Below are positions 56,838 to 64,000 of a DNA stretch of 64,000 bases, piece after piece. The notes under the pieces were generated by a model. The model worked only from the letters and a program-made list of their open reading frames with translations. It ran no database searches and was not told the origin of the DNA. Made by a program: the position numbers and the translations under genes. Position 1 is the stretch's first letter. Each line of letters begins with the position of its first letter. The DNA comes from Burkholderia sp. (GTDB taxonomy: Bacteria > Pseudomonadota > Gammaproteobacteria > Burkholderiales > Burkholderiaceae): positions 1,116,001 through 1,180,000 of the forward strand of contig CP144361.1 of assembly GCA_040954445.1 (NCBI GenBank), in the 5' to 3' direction.

Positions 56838-57957
56838 GGCGTTGTTGCATAAATCGAGTGTGAGGACGCAATAGCATCGACGGGTATAATTTCAGGCGAT
56901 ACCAACGGATTGCGGACGAGCGAGGTCCGCCATGCGGTTGAGGACGCCGACTCGAACGGCGACCTCGGTCGCCTGCGTATCAATGTGAAGTGCCCAGAGA
57001 CAGTTGACGGTGAGGGTCTTGAACCGATACACCGCATTCTCGGCAAGCGATCGCCGGTGGTAGCCACTGTCTTGCTTCCATTCTCGATGACCGTCACGGG
57101 CAATTGCATCAACCGCCCCATTACGCCACGCCGCACCGGGCATATCCGCTGGCAAATGAGCGGCACCCGCGCGTGGCGGAATCGAAGGGATAGCACTGCG
57201 TGCAGCAATGGCCGCATGGCATGGCTTGGTGTCGTAGGCACCGTCACGGTCGATGACATCGATTTGTTCTTCGCGTGGAATCTGGTCGAGCAACTTGGCC
57301 AGAGCGTCACCGTCAGCCACATTCTGATTCGTCATTAGCGCAGCATGCACTTGACCCGTATTCACGTTGAGTGCGAGATGGACTTTACGCCACGTGCGCC
57401 GCTTCGAGTAGCCGTGCTGGCGCACCTTCCATTCACCTTCGCCATAGACCTTCAGACCGGTGCTGTCGACATCCAGATGGATCGGTTCGTTGTCACGAAG
57501 GATCGGCAGTTCGAGATCAAGCGTTTTTTCCCGGCGACAGAGCGTGGTGTAATGCGGCACCGGAAAGCTCGGGAAGGCCAAATCGCGCAGACTTTGGGTG
57601 AAACTTTGCAGGGCGCGCAACGTCCGTCGATAGACGGTCTTCACGCCAAGTAATGCCTGAATCAGCGCATCGCCGTATAAACACGGGCGACCACGTGTGG
57701 GTATGGCGTCCGGTATTCTCGCAAGGACGGCTTCATCTATCCATATCGTCACATTCCCCCAGTTGATCAGGTATGCATTATAGGCCGCCCAATTCCTGAC
57801 ACGGTAGCGTGCCTTCTGCTCACCTGTCTTGTGTATGTCCTTGCGCATTTCTTGGAAAAATTAGGCAGTTACTCTGGAATCTGACTTGATAGGGGGCTAG
57901 CCGGCGAGCGTTGCGCGTAAACGTCAACGGCTTTCGCTCGATTTACGCAACAACGCC
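56838..57957 (-). mobile_element. IS903-group IS with intact transposase, divergent
   Basis: A 1120-bp copy with both terminal repeats (left one reads CGATTTACGCAACAACGCC on the plus strand). No 9-bp duplication is found. It differs from the other copies at many sites yet keeps an uninterrupted transposase. Confidence 0.94.
56892..57848 (-). CDS. IS903-group (IS5 family) transposase
   Basis: A full 318-residue DDE transposase. The N-terminus [20 protein letters not shown] and the central [20 protein letters not shown] match the family. The catalytic triad is kept: D128 (DVDSTGLK), D202 (VIDRDGAYDTK) and E270 ([13 protein letters not shown]). The end is PQSVGIA against SVRIA elsewhere. Many replacements (NWGNVT, RREKTLDLE, VNCLWALH) show that it diverged early but was kept open, either by selection or by chance. 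One of two complete transposase genes in the window, and a possible source for moving the MITEs in trans. Confidence 0.93.
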   Translation of the reverse strand: MRKDIHKTGEQKARYRVRNWAAYNAYLINWGNVTIWIDEAVLARIPDAIPTRGRPCLYGDALIQALLGVKTVYRRTLRALQSFTQSLRDLAFPSFPVPHYTTLCRREKTLDLELPILRDNEPIHLDVDSTGLKVYGEGEWKVRQHGYSKRRTWRKVHLALNVNTGQVHAALMTNQNVADGDALAKLLDQIPREEQIDVIDRDGAYDTKPCHAAIAARSAIPSIPPRAGAAHLPADMPGAAWRNGAVDAIARDGHREWKQDSGYHRRSLAENAVYRFKTLTVNCLWALHIDTQATEVAVRVGVLNRMADLARPQSVGIA

Positions 57958-58030
57958 GCTCAATGCTGACCTGAACGCGAACGTGACGAAACAGGCTCCG
58001 GCGGCGAACCCAGGGGCCTCTCCAGAAATC
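57958..58030 (+). pseudogene. IS630-family transposase C-terminal scrap
   Basis: LNADLNANVTKQAPAANPG is the counterpart of LNASLKANVTKQAPSRPKG at 18979-19206, here on the plus strand and broken by a frameshift. Confidence 0.6.
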
Positions 58031-58042
58031 ACTATTAATTCG

Positions 58043-58570
58043 CAATTTGTTATCTTGAAATTTCGGATCAATAAACTTCCGTGCCTGCGGATTTTGCTCG
58101 ACGCACAATCTCCGGGTACCTCTCGTTCAGCAATACCTACACCGCTTCCGGTCGCTGCTTGTAGACGCCCTTTCATCGGCTTTTGCGGTGTGAAACTCTA
58201 GCGCGCCAGATACAGGCCGACACGCTGAAGCGTCGGCGTCCAACCACATCCCTGCCGGATCAACTCCCGCACGGCATGTCGCGTCTACAACGCGCACGAA
58301 ATCTTCAGCTGGTCCGGCATCTGATCGTGCAACAGCATGCGAATTTCCACTTTCTGCTGCTCACTCAAAGCTCGACTTGGGTTCATCGCTCCGTCCCTCG
58401 GCTTGTCTTGCAATCCAGGCGAAGCACCTTCGCGGGTGTGGCACTTGCCAATATCGAACACGCACGTGCGCGACAGGTTCGTATGCGCGGCACTTGCTTC
58501 GTAGGTCCAGCCCGCGTGCGCCGGTTGATCACCTGACGTCGCCGCTCTTCACGTGCCTCACGAGGAAGCG
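58043..58570 (-). pseudogene. IS630-family transposase, N-terminal half, decayed
   Basis: The minus strand encodes, in order and with stops and frameshifts, GASPGLQDKPRDG, SRALSEQQKVEIRMLLHDQ, MPDQLKISCAL-TRHAVRELI, FTPQKPM and ERYPEIVRRAKSAGTEV. These are the helix-turn-helix and linker parts of IS630 transposases. The catalytic core is missing. An end-like sequence (TTCGCAATTTGTTATCTTG) lies at 58041-58060. Confidence 0.7.
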
Positions 58571-58602
58571 ATCTCATGTCTTGTTTTTCCATCTCTCTCA
58601 GG
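58571..58602 (+). repeat. Partial hairpin MITE (loop motif only)
   Basis: TCTCATGTCTTGTTTTTCC followed by TCTCAGGGATGG matches the loop region of the hairpin elements at 14565 and 42026. The arms are gone. Confidence 0.5.
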
Positions 58603-58915
58603 GATGGTTGCATAAATCGATGCGTGAGGACGCAATGGCATCGCAGGGGATAATTTTAAGCGATACGAACTGGATTGCGGACGGACGAAGTCCGCCCATA
58701 CGGTTGATTACGCTACGCCGCACCGGGCGTATCCGCTGTCCAATGAGAGGCATCCTCGGCGGGGCGGAATCGAAGGAACAGCACTGCGTGCAGTATTAAT
58801 TCGCATGGCACGGCTTGGTGTCGTAGGCACCAAGCCACGCGATGATATCGCTCTGTTCGTCGAGCGGAATCTGCTCGAGCAACTTGGCCAGAGCGTCACC
58901 GTCATCGACATTCTA
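58603..58915 (-). mobile_element. IS903-group IS fragment, decayed
   Basis: A right end with a broken terminal repeat (GGTTGCATAAATCGATGCG) is joined to diverged transposase C-terminal codons with an internal deletion near 58710. It ends in a TA-flanked TTGATC...GATCAA palindrome (58917-58938). Confidence 0.75.
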
Positions 58916-58944
58916 TTGATCACGAATTGCGGATCAATAATCCA

Positions 58945-59087
58945 AGAGATATATAACCTTGATGACCTTGTCGAACCCGACAGGGAAGCTGAGAGAACCC
59001 TGTGCCTCTGATCTTGTGAAACGGATTCGCATGAGCCGCTTACTTTGGTTCAGCCGACGGCTTGACCGCAGAGCCGCCTGCTTACCG
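58945..59087 (-). ncRNA. ssrS: Possible 5' remnant of 6S RNA downstream of zapA
   Basis: Immediately downstream of zapA, where 6S RNA lies in many beta- and gammaproteobacteria, the minus strand reads TTCCCTGTCGGGTTCGAC and then AAGGTC. This resembles the 5' closing stem of 6S RNA. No 3' half is visible: TTGATC-palindrome and IS debris start at 58938. The identification rests mainly on position and is weak. If wrong, the region holds nothing I recognise. Confidence 0.25.
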
Positions 59088-59396
59088 CTACTCGTGCTGG
59101 GCCAGTACCGCGCCGAGCTGTTCATTCATGTGGCGCATGGTACGTCGGATTTCTTCCACTGGGAATGCCTTGCCGTGACGAACGCTCTGTTGCAGGTGCA
59201 GCAACTCTGAGGCGAGCGACAGCGCGGCCATCACCGCGATCCGGTCAGTGCCGCGCACCGAGCTGTTGGCACGGATCTTCGACATCTCGGTGTCGACGCG
59301 CGCAACCGCCTCAAGGAGAGCCGCTTCGGTTTCCGGCGAGCACGCGAGGCGATAGGCTTGGCCGAGAATCGAGACTTCGATCTGCTTGCTGCTCAT
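59088..59396 (-). CDS. zapA: Cell division protein ZapA
   Basis: A 102-residue cytoplasmic protein that cross-links FtsZ filaments in the Z ring. It has the family N-terminus MSSKQIEVSILGQAYRLACS, the short globular domain with ALLEAVARVDTEMSKIRA, then DRIAVMAALSLASELLHLQ and a C-terminal coiled coil. Length is typical. It overlaps the zapB-like gene by 4 bp, giving a coupled pair. The gene normally followed by the 6S RNA gene now ends next to repeat debris. Intact. Confidence 0.92.
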   Translation of the reverse strand: MSSKQIEVSILGQAYRLACSPETEAALLEAVARVDTEMSKIRANSSVRGTDRIAVMAALSLASELLHLQQSVRHGKAFPVEEIRRTMRHMNEQLGAVLAQHE

Positions 59397-59740
59397 GCAT
59401 GTTCTCCGTGGCTGGCCGTTTCATCGCTGCTGTTGCTGGCAGGCTCGCGGTCGCCGAGCTGGCTGTTGCGGTCAGCAGCCTGGCGCGTGCGCGGCAGCTT
59501 CTCAAGGATTGCATGGAGCTTGACCTGCGCATCGTCAATCTTCGCGGACAGCGCGTCGCGTTCGGCGACCAGGCCATTGCGTTCGTCACGCAACTGATCG
59601 AGCTCAACGCGCCCGCCTTCGGCTTGTGCGCGCAATTGCGCGACTTGCTCCTCGAGCGCGAGCCATTCCGTGTGCTGGCGTTGGTTCAGCGCAATCAGGC
59701 GGCTGATGTTCTGGGATAGAATTTCGAGTTCGTTGAGCAT
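59393..59740 (-). CDS. ZapB-like coiled-coil cell division protein
   Basis: A 115-residue protein, almost entirely coiled coil in its first ~85 residues (heptads in LEEQVAQLRAQAEGGRVELD and LVAERDALSAKIDDAQVKL), then a short polar tail. It precedes and overlaps zapA (ATGA-type overlap), the standard place of a small coiled-coil division protein in Burkholderia. It acts presumably with ZapA at the Z ring. The family is short and poorly conserved, so the name is inferred from context and structure. Confidence 0.8.
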   Translation of the reverse strand: MLNELEILSQNISRLIALNQRQHTEWLALEEQVAQLRAQAEGGRVELDQLRDERNGLVAERDALSAKIDDAQVKLHAILEKLPRTRQAADRNSQLGDREPASNSSDETASHGEHA

Positions 59741-59813
59741 CGCCTGCCTCCTCTAAAGAGGTGGCATTTTAGCGCGGTATAGCGGATCCGGTTGTTCAGA
59801 CACGCTTTTGCGA

Positions 59814-59844
59814 TCAGGCCACCAGCATCAAGAGGCTGGCCTGA
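59814..59844. terminator. Hairpin, possible terminator
   Basis: TCAGGCCA pairs with TGGCCTGA over a 15-base loop; a T-rich run (TAATTTTTAAGC) is more than 15 bases beyond, so termination is uncertain. It lies in the gap upstream of the zapB-like gene (59741-59899), where no other gene is seen. Confidence 0.35.
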
Positions 59845-59899
59845 CGAGCTTCGAAGGGTAATTTTTAAGCTCAATTTTTTCGATACGCCATGCCCGACT

Positions 59900-60301
59900 G
59901 TATCAATATCAGGTTAAATTTCTGCGTAACTTATTAATCTTTTCCAAGAAAATGCGAAAGGACATACATAAGAAATGTGAGCCGAAGGCACGCTACCCCG
60001 TTTCAGAAACTAGGCGCGGCCATAACGCGGGCCTGATCAACGGGGGGAGCGTGACGGATATAGGTAGATAAAGCCGCCCTTGCCAGAATGCGCGACACCG
60101 CTCCTTAGCGTGAAGACCGTCTATCGACTGACGCTGCGCGCCTTCTCAGGTTTCGCCCAAAGTCTTCCCGATCTGGCCTTCCCGAGCCTGCCGGTTCTGA
60201 ATTACACCAGGCTCTGTCGACGGGCAAAAACTTTTGATGTTGAGCTGCTGCTCCTTCGCGACAGTGAACCGATCCACCTGGTGGATGACAGCACTAGTCT
60301 A
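59900..60301 (+). mobile_element. IS903-group IS fragment, old
   Basis: A diverged left end without terminal repeat and transposase codons 1 to ~130 with many indels (ATGCGAAAGGACATACATAAG at 59951 as start). It is cut at 60301-60305 by the next IS. Confidence 0.8.
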
Positions 60302-60305
60302 CCGG

Positions 60306-61427
60306 GGCGGTGTTGCATAAATCGAGCGAAGCCGTTGACGTTTACGCGCAACGGTCGCGGGGCCAGCCTCCTATCAAGTCAGATTCCAGAGTAACTGCCT
60401 AATTTTTGCCAAGAAAATGCGCAAGGACATACACAAGAAAGGTGAGCCGAAGGCACGCTACCGTGTCAGGAATTGGGCGGCCTATAATGAAGCCCTGATC
60501 AGCCGGGGGAACGTAACAATATGGATAGATGAAGCCGTCCTTGCCAGAATGCCCGATGCCATACCCACACGTGGTCGCCCGTGTGTATACGGCGATACGC
60601 TGATTCAGGCATTACTTGGCGTGAAGACCGTCTATCGACTGACCTTGCGCGCCCTGCAAGGTTTCACCCAAAGTCTGCGCGATTTGGCCTTCCCGAGCTT
60701 GCCGGTGCCGAATTACACCACGCTCTGTCGCCAGGCAAAAACGCTTGATGTCGAACTGCCGATCCTTCGTGACAATGAACCGATCCATCTGGTTGTCGAC
60801 AGCACCGGTCTGAAGGTCTATGGAGAAGGTGAATGGAAGGTGCGCCAGCACGGCTACTCGAAGCGGCGCACGTGGCGTAAAGTCCATCTCGCGCTCAACG
60901 CGAATACAGGTCAAGTGCATGCCGCGCTAATGACGAATCAGAATGTGGCTGACGGTGACGCTCTGGCCAAGTTGCTCGACCAGATTCCACGCGAAGAACA
61001 AATCGATGTCATCGGCGGTGACGGTGCCTACGACACCAAGCCATGCCATGCGGCCATTGCTGCACGCAGTGCTATTCCTTCGATTCCGCCACGCGAGGGT
61101 GCCGCTCATTGGCCAGCGGATATGCCCGGTGCGGCGTGGCGTAATGGCGCGGTTGATGCAATTGCCCGTGACGGTCGTCGAGAATGGAAGCAACACAGTG
61201 GCTACCACCGGCGATCGCTTGCCGAGAATGCGATGTATCGGTTCAAGACCCTCACCGGCCACTGTCTCTGGGCGCGTCACATCGCCGCGCAGGCGACCGA
61301 GGTCGCCGTTCGCGGCGGCGTCATCAACCGCATGGCGGACCTCGCTCGTCCGCAATCCGTTCGTATCGCCTGAATTATGCCCGTCCGATGCCATGGCGTC
61401 CTCACACTCGATTTATGCAACAACGCC
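60306..61427 (+). mobile_element. IS903-group IS with intact transposase
   Basis: A 1122-bp copy with both terminal repeats (left GGCGGTGTTGCATAAATC). It carries the consensus form of the transposase and shares its right-end variants (CCGTCCGATGCCATGGCG) with the copies at 6506 and 63181. It is likely a member of the currently active subfamily. No matching flanks. Confidence 0.95.
60417..61373 (+). CDS. IS903-group (IS5 family) transposase
   Basis: A complete 318-residue DDE transposase. N-terminal [20 protein letters not shown], then [20 protein letters not shown], a helix-rich DNA-binding part to ~110, and the RNase H-like core with D128 (LVVDSTGLK), D202 (GGDGAYDTK) and E270 ([13 protein letters not shown]), ending SVRIA like IS903. 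The Y-(2)-R-(3)-E signature of the IS4/IS5 superfamily is present. ATG lies 111 bp inside the left end. It is the best reference copy in the window. Confidence 0.96.
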   Translation: MRKDIHKKGEPKARYRVRNWAAYNEALISRGNVTIWIDEAVLARMPDAIPTRGRPCVYGDTLIQALLGVKTVYRLTLRALQGFTQSLRDLAFPSLPVPNYTTLCRQAKTLDVELPILRDNEPIHLVVDSTGLKVYGEGEWKVRQHGYSKRRTWRKVHLALNANTGQVHAALMTNQNVADGDALAKLLDQIPREEQIDVIGGDGAYDTKPCHAAIAARSAIPSIPPREGAAHWPADMPGAAWRNGAVDAIARDGRREWKQHSGYHRRSLAENAMYRFKTLTGHCLWARHIAAQATEVAVRGGVINRMADLARPQSVRIA

Positions 61428-61519
61428 CCTTGATCGCGATCGTCGCGCAGCATGCCGATGCCGGCCAGCGCGTCGTCACCCTGACCCTGCGCCAAGAGCA
61501 CTATGACAGCCTGACGCTG

Positions 61520-62059
61520 TTGGTCGGTGCCGAGCCCTCCCCCGAAGGGGCCACCGCGTTAGCCGCCGAGGCGACGGTCGGCTCCAGCGAGGGACCGGTC
61601 GGCGAACCCAAGCTCGAGCTAGTAGTGCAGTATGGCGACGAAATCACCGTCGCGCAGCGCAAAAAGCTGCCGAAGCGCAAACTGATCGCTGAATGGCTGT
61701 CCACCGCGCTGTTCTCCGACGCGCAACTAACAGTGCGCTTCGTTGGCGAGAAAGAAGGCCGCAAGCTGAACGGCGGCTATCGAAAGAAAAACTACCCCAC
61801 CAACGTGCTGACCTTCGCCTACCAGCAATCGCTCGACGGCACCACCATCGGCGATCTGGTGCTGTGCTGCCCGGTTGTCGAGAAGGAGGCTAACGAGCAA
61901 GAGAAGCCGCTTGTGGCCCACTACGCGCACCTGCTGGTGCACGGCGCGCTGCATGCACAGGGGTATGATCACGAACGCGCCGAGGAAGACGCCGCCGAGA
62001 TGGAAGCGCTCGAGATCAACATCCTCGCCAAGCTCGGTTTCCCGAACTGCTATCTGTAA
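61520..62059 (+). CDS. ybeY: Endoribonuclease YbeY (rRNA maturation)
   Basis: A zinc-dependent endoribonuclease needed for 16S rRNA 3'-end processing and ribosome quality control. The core is clear: [43 protein letters not shown] and the zinc site [19 protein letters not shown] (HGxLHxxGYDH). The start is uncertain. No ATG exists in frame near the expected N-terminus ([11 protein letters not shown]); candidates are TTG at 61520 (179 residues) and GTG at 61625 (too short). The frame stays open back to the IS end at 61427, so the true start may have been lost to the IS. The usual partner phoH is absent. Confidence 0.82.
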   Translation: MVGAEPSPEGATALAAEATVGSSEGPVGEPKLELVVQYGDEITVAQRKKLPKRKLIAEWLSTALFSDAQLTVRFVGEKEGRKLNGGYRKKNYPTNVLTFAYQQSLDGTTIGDLVLCCPVVEKEANEQEKPLVAHYAHLLVHGALHAQGYDHERAEEDAAEMEALEINILAKLGFPNCYL

Positions 62060-62129
62060 GGCTTGGGCCGTCACGTCATCCGTTCCTTCCCCAATGCACC
62101 TGAGCCACCTCTGTGGCCGCCAGGATTCC

Positions 62130-62363
62130 GTGAGCACTCCGATTTTTGCCTCCAGTGTCTACCCGCCTCCGATCAGCAGTATCCGGCTGCTCAGCGAGGA
62201 CGAACTCGCCAGCTCGCTGGACACGAGCTTCGCCGACTGGGATCGCCGCTCCGACCTCTGGCTGTTCGGTTATGACTCGCTGATCTGGAACCCTGGGCTG
62301 CCCCACCGTCGAGAAGGGGCATGGCCGCGTGCACGGTGACCATCGCGGGCTTTACCTGTGGTC
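62130..62363 (+). pseudogene. ChaC-like gamma-glutamylcyclotransferase, N-terminal remnant
   Basis: From a GTG at 62130 the frame STPIFASSVYPPPISSIRLL leads to RSDLWLFGYDSLIWNPGL. A frameshift follows, and the other frame continues PTVEKGHGRVHGDHRGLYLWS. This is the N-terminus of ChaC proteins (LWVFGYGSLIWNPGF...GRVHGYHRxLYLWS). The first Gly of the GYGSL nucleotide motif is followed by Asp here. An IS at 62364 removes the rest. Clearly dead. Confidence 0.8.
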
Positions 62364-63180
62364 GGCGTTGTTGCATAAATCGAGCGAGATCCGTTGACGT
62401 TTACGCGCAATGGTCGCGGGGCCAGCCTCCTATCAAGTCAGATTCCAGAGTAACTGCCTAATTTTTGCCAAGAAAATGCGCAAGGACATACACAAGAAAG
62501 GTGAGCCGAAGGCACGCTACCGTGTCAGGAATTGGGCGGCCTATAATGAAGGCCTGATCAGCCGGGGGAACGTAACAATATGGATAGATGAAGCCGTCCT
62601 TGCCAGAATGCCCGATGCCATACCCACACGTGGTCGCCCGTGTGTATACGGCGATACGCTGATTCAGGCATTACTTGGCTTGAAGACCGTCTATCGACTG
62701 ACCTTGCGCGCCCTGCAAGGTTTCACCCAAAGTCTGCGCGATTTGGCCTTCCCGAGCTTGCCGGTGCCGAATTACACCACGCTCTGTCGCCGGGCAAAAA
62801 CGCTTGATGTCGAACTGCCGATCCTTCGTGACAATGAACCGATCTATCTGGTTGTCGACAGCACCGGTCTGAAGGTCTATGGAGAAGGTGAATGGAAGGT
62901 GCGCCAGCACGGCTACTCGAAGCGGCGCACGTGGCGTAAAGTCCATCTCGCGCTCAACGCGAATACAGGTCAAGTGCATGCCGCGCTAATGACGAATCAG
63001 AATGTGGCTGACGGTGACGCTCTGGCCAAGTTGCTCGACCAGATTCCACGCGAAGAACAAATCGATGTCATCGGCGGTGACGGTGCCTACGACACCAAGC
63101 CATGCCATGCGGCCATTGCTGCAGCAGTGCTATTCCTTCGATTCCGCCACGCGAGGGTGCCGCTCATTGGCCAGCGGATA
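62364..63180 (+). mobile_element. IS903-group IS, left two thirds, truncated
   Basis: Left terminal repeat at 62364; the sequence is nearly identical to 227-991. A one-base loss near 63125 shifts the frame, and the copy ends at CCAGCGGATA where a reversed copy begins at 63181. Confidence 0.92.
62476..63120 (+). pseudogene. IS903-group transposase, frameshifted and truncated
   Basis: Open from [11 protein letters not shown] to about codon 216 (AAIAA), then frameshifted and cut. D128 and D202 are present, E270 is missing. Confidence 0.9.
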
Positions 63181-64000
63181 GGCGTTGTTGCATAAATCGA
63201 ACGTGAGGACGCCATGGCATCGGACGGGCATAATTCAGGCGATACGAACGGATTGCGGACGAGCGAGGTCCGCCATGCGGTTGATGACGCCGACGCGAAC
63301 GGCGACCTCGGTCGCCTGCGCGGCGATGTGACGCGCCCAGAGACAGTGGCCGGTGAGGGTCTTGAACCGATACATCGCATTCTCGGCAAGCGATCGCCGG
63401 TGGTAGCCACTGTGTTGCTTCCATTCTCGACGACCGTCACGGGCAATTGCATCAACCGCGCCATTACGCCACGCCGCACCGGGCATATCCGCTGGCCAAT
63501 GAGCGGCACCCTCGCGTGGCGGAATCGAAGGAATAGCACTGCGTGCAGCAATGGCCGCATGGCATGGCTTGGTGTCGTAGGCACCGTCACCGCCGATGAC
63601 ATCGATTTGTTCTTCGCGTGGAATCTGGTCGAGCAACTTGGCCAGAGCGTCACCGTCAGCCACATTCTGATTCGTCATTAGCGCGGCATGCACTTGACCT
63701 GTATTCGCATTGAGCGCGAGATGGACTTTACGCCACGTGCGCCGCTTCGAGTAGCCGTGCTGGCGCACCTTCCATTCACCTTCTCCATAGACCTTCAGAC
63801 CGGTGCTGTCGACAACCAGATGGATCGGTTCATTGTCACGAAGGATCGGCAGTTCGACATCAAGCGTTTTTGCCCGGCGACAGAGCGTGGTGTAATTCGG
63901 CACCGGCAAGCTCGGGAAGGCCAAATCGCGCAGACTTTGGGTGAAACCTTGCAGGGCGCGCAAGGTCAGTCGATAGACGGTCTTCACGCCAAGTAATGCC
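63181..64000 (-). mobile_element. IS903-group IS, right part, runs off the window
   Basis: Right terminal repeat at 63181 in reverse orientation, perfect, with the right-end variants of the copies at 6506 and 60306. It continues past the window end. Confidence 0.94.
63235..64000 (-). CDS. IS903-group transposase (partial at window edge)
   Basis: An uninterrupted frame of 255 codons from the window edge to SVRIA, with D128, D202 and E270 equivalents all present ([26 protein letters not shown]). The N-terminal ~63 residues lie beyond position 64000. It may be a third intact gene; that cannot be judged here. Confidence 0.9.
   Translation of the reverse strand, partial: ALLGVKTVYRLTLRALQGFTQSLRDLAFPSLPVPNYTTLCRRAKTLDVELPILRDNEPIHLVVDSTGLKVYGEGEWKVRQHGYSKRRTWRKVHLALNANTGQVHAALMTNQNVADGDALAKLLDQIPREEQIDVIGGDGAYDTKPCHAAIAARSAIPSIPPREGAAHWPADMPGAAWRNGAVDAIARDGRREWKQHSGYHRRSLAENAMYRFKTLTGHCLWARHIAAQATEVAVRVGVINRMADLARPQSVRIA

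Noticed and set aside
61184..61519. YbeY as a 291-residue protein starting within the transposase gene
   Set aside because: The first part is an out-of-frame reading of the IS 3' end; only the part after 61427 can be native.

Overview
This window is a high-GC Betaproteobacterial chromosome segment, best matched to Burkholderia sensu lato. The evidence is the three-gene pyruvate dehydrogenase set with a lipoyl domain fused to E3, the tpiA-secG-tRNA-Leu block, zapB/zapA, aroE next to an RNB-family nuclease, and a wcbO-T type capsule-lipid gene set. The chromosome is unusually full of insertion sequences. At least fifteen long copies of one IS5-family, IS903-group element lie here, mostly decayed, together with many end fragments, two copies of a 162-bp MITE derived from it, remnants of an IS630-type element with its own hairpin MITEs, and IS3-type ends. 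Essential genes are intact, while dispensable ones (qor, chaC and others) are truncated. This is the pattern of a lineage in early, IS-driven genome reduction, such as a host-restricted symbiont; the species cannot be named from sequence alone.

Layout. 1-2503: nested and inverted IS903-group copies. 2564-5139: ygfA and slt, divergent. 5171-8933: aroC with an IS 11 bp before its start codon, then a second IS. 9032-10738: glnS, followed by a MITE. 11053-18512: lpdA, aceF and aceE (minus strand), with a hairpin MITE and an IS between aceE and aceF. 18513-21331: IS graveyard (IS903-group, IS630), a MerR-type operator-like site and a hairpin MITE split by an IS. 21536-35641: a compact seven-gene operon (wcbO-wcbP-wcbQ-wcbR-wcbS-wcbT plus a GNAT gene), the longest IS-free stretch. 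35750-38964: IS remnants around apaH. 39027-40886: tRNA-Leu(GAG), secG, tpiA and a qor remnant. 40887-46307: three full-length or near-full-length IS copies and one truncated copy, around a pcm-like gene. 46405-51917: parE and parC, split by an IS. 52058-56330: an IS carrying a nested MITE, then aroE and an RNB nuclease. 56331-58945: IS3, IS630 and IS903-group debris with one intact IS. 59088-59740: zapA and zapB-like. 59900-64000: IS copies (one intact), ybeY, a broken chaC and an inverted IS pair.

How genes work together. AceE, AceF and LpdA form the pyruvate dehydrogenase complex; ParE and ParC form topoisomerase IV; ZapA and ZapB support the Z ring. The wcb block encodes a fully reducing iterative type I PKS/FAS-like enzyme with no thioesterase, an alpha-oxoamine synthase, an SDR, an LpxC-like zinc deacetylase, a membrane sulfatase/phosphotransferase-fold protein, a KpsS-like glycosyltransferase and an N-acyltransferase. 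Together they look like a pathway for a long-chain amino-ketone or amino-alcohol (sphingoid-like) lipid that is decorated and used as a capsule or surface anchor. The PKS gene carries a one-base deletion in a G tract near its start codon, so the system may be switched off, phase-variable, or affected by a sequencing error.
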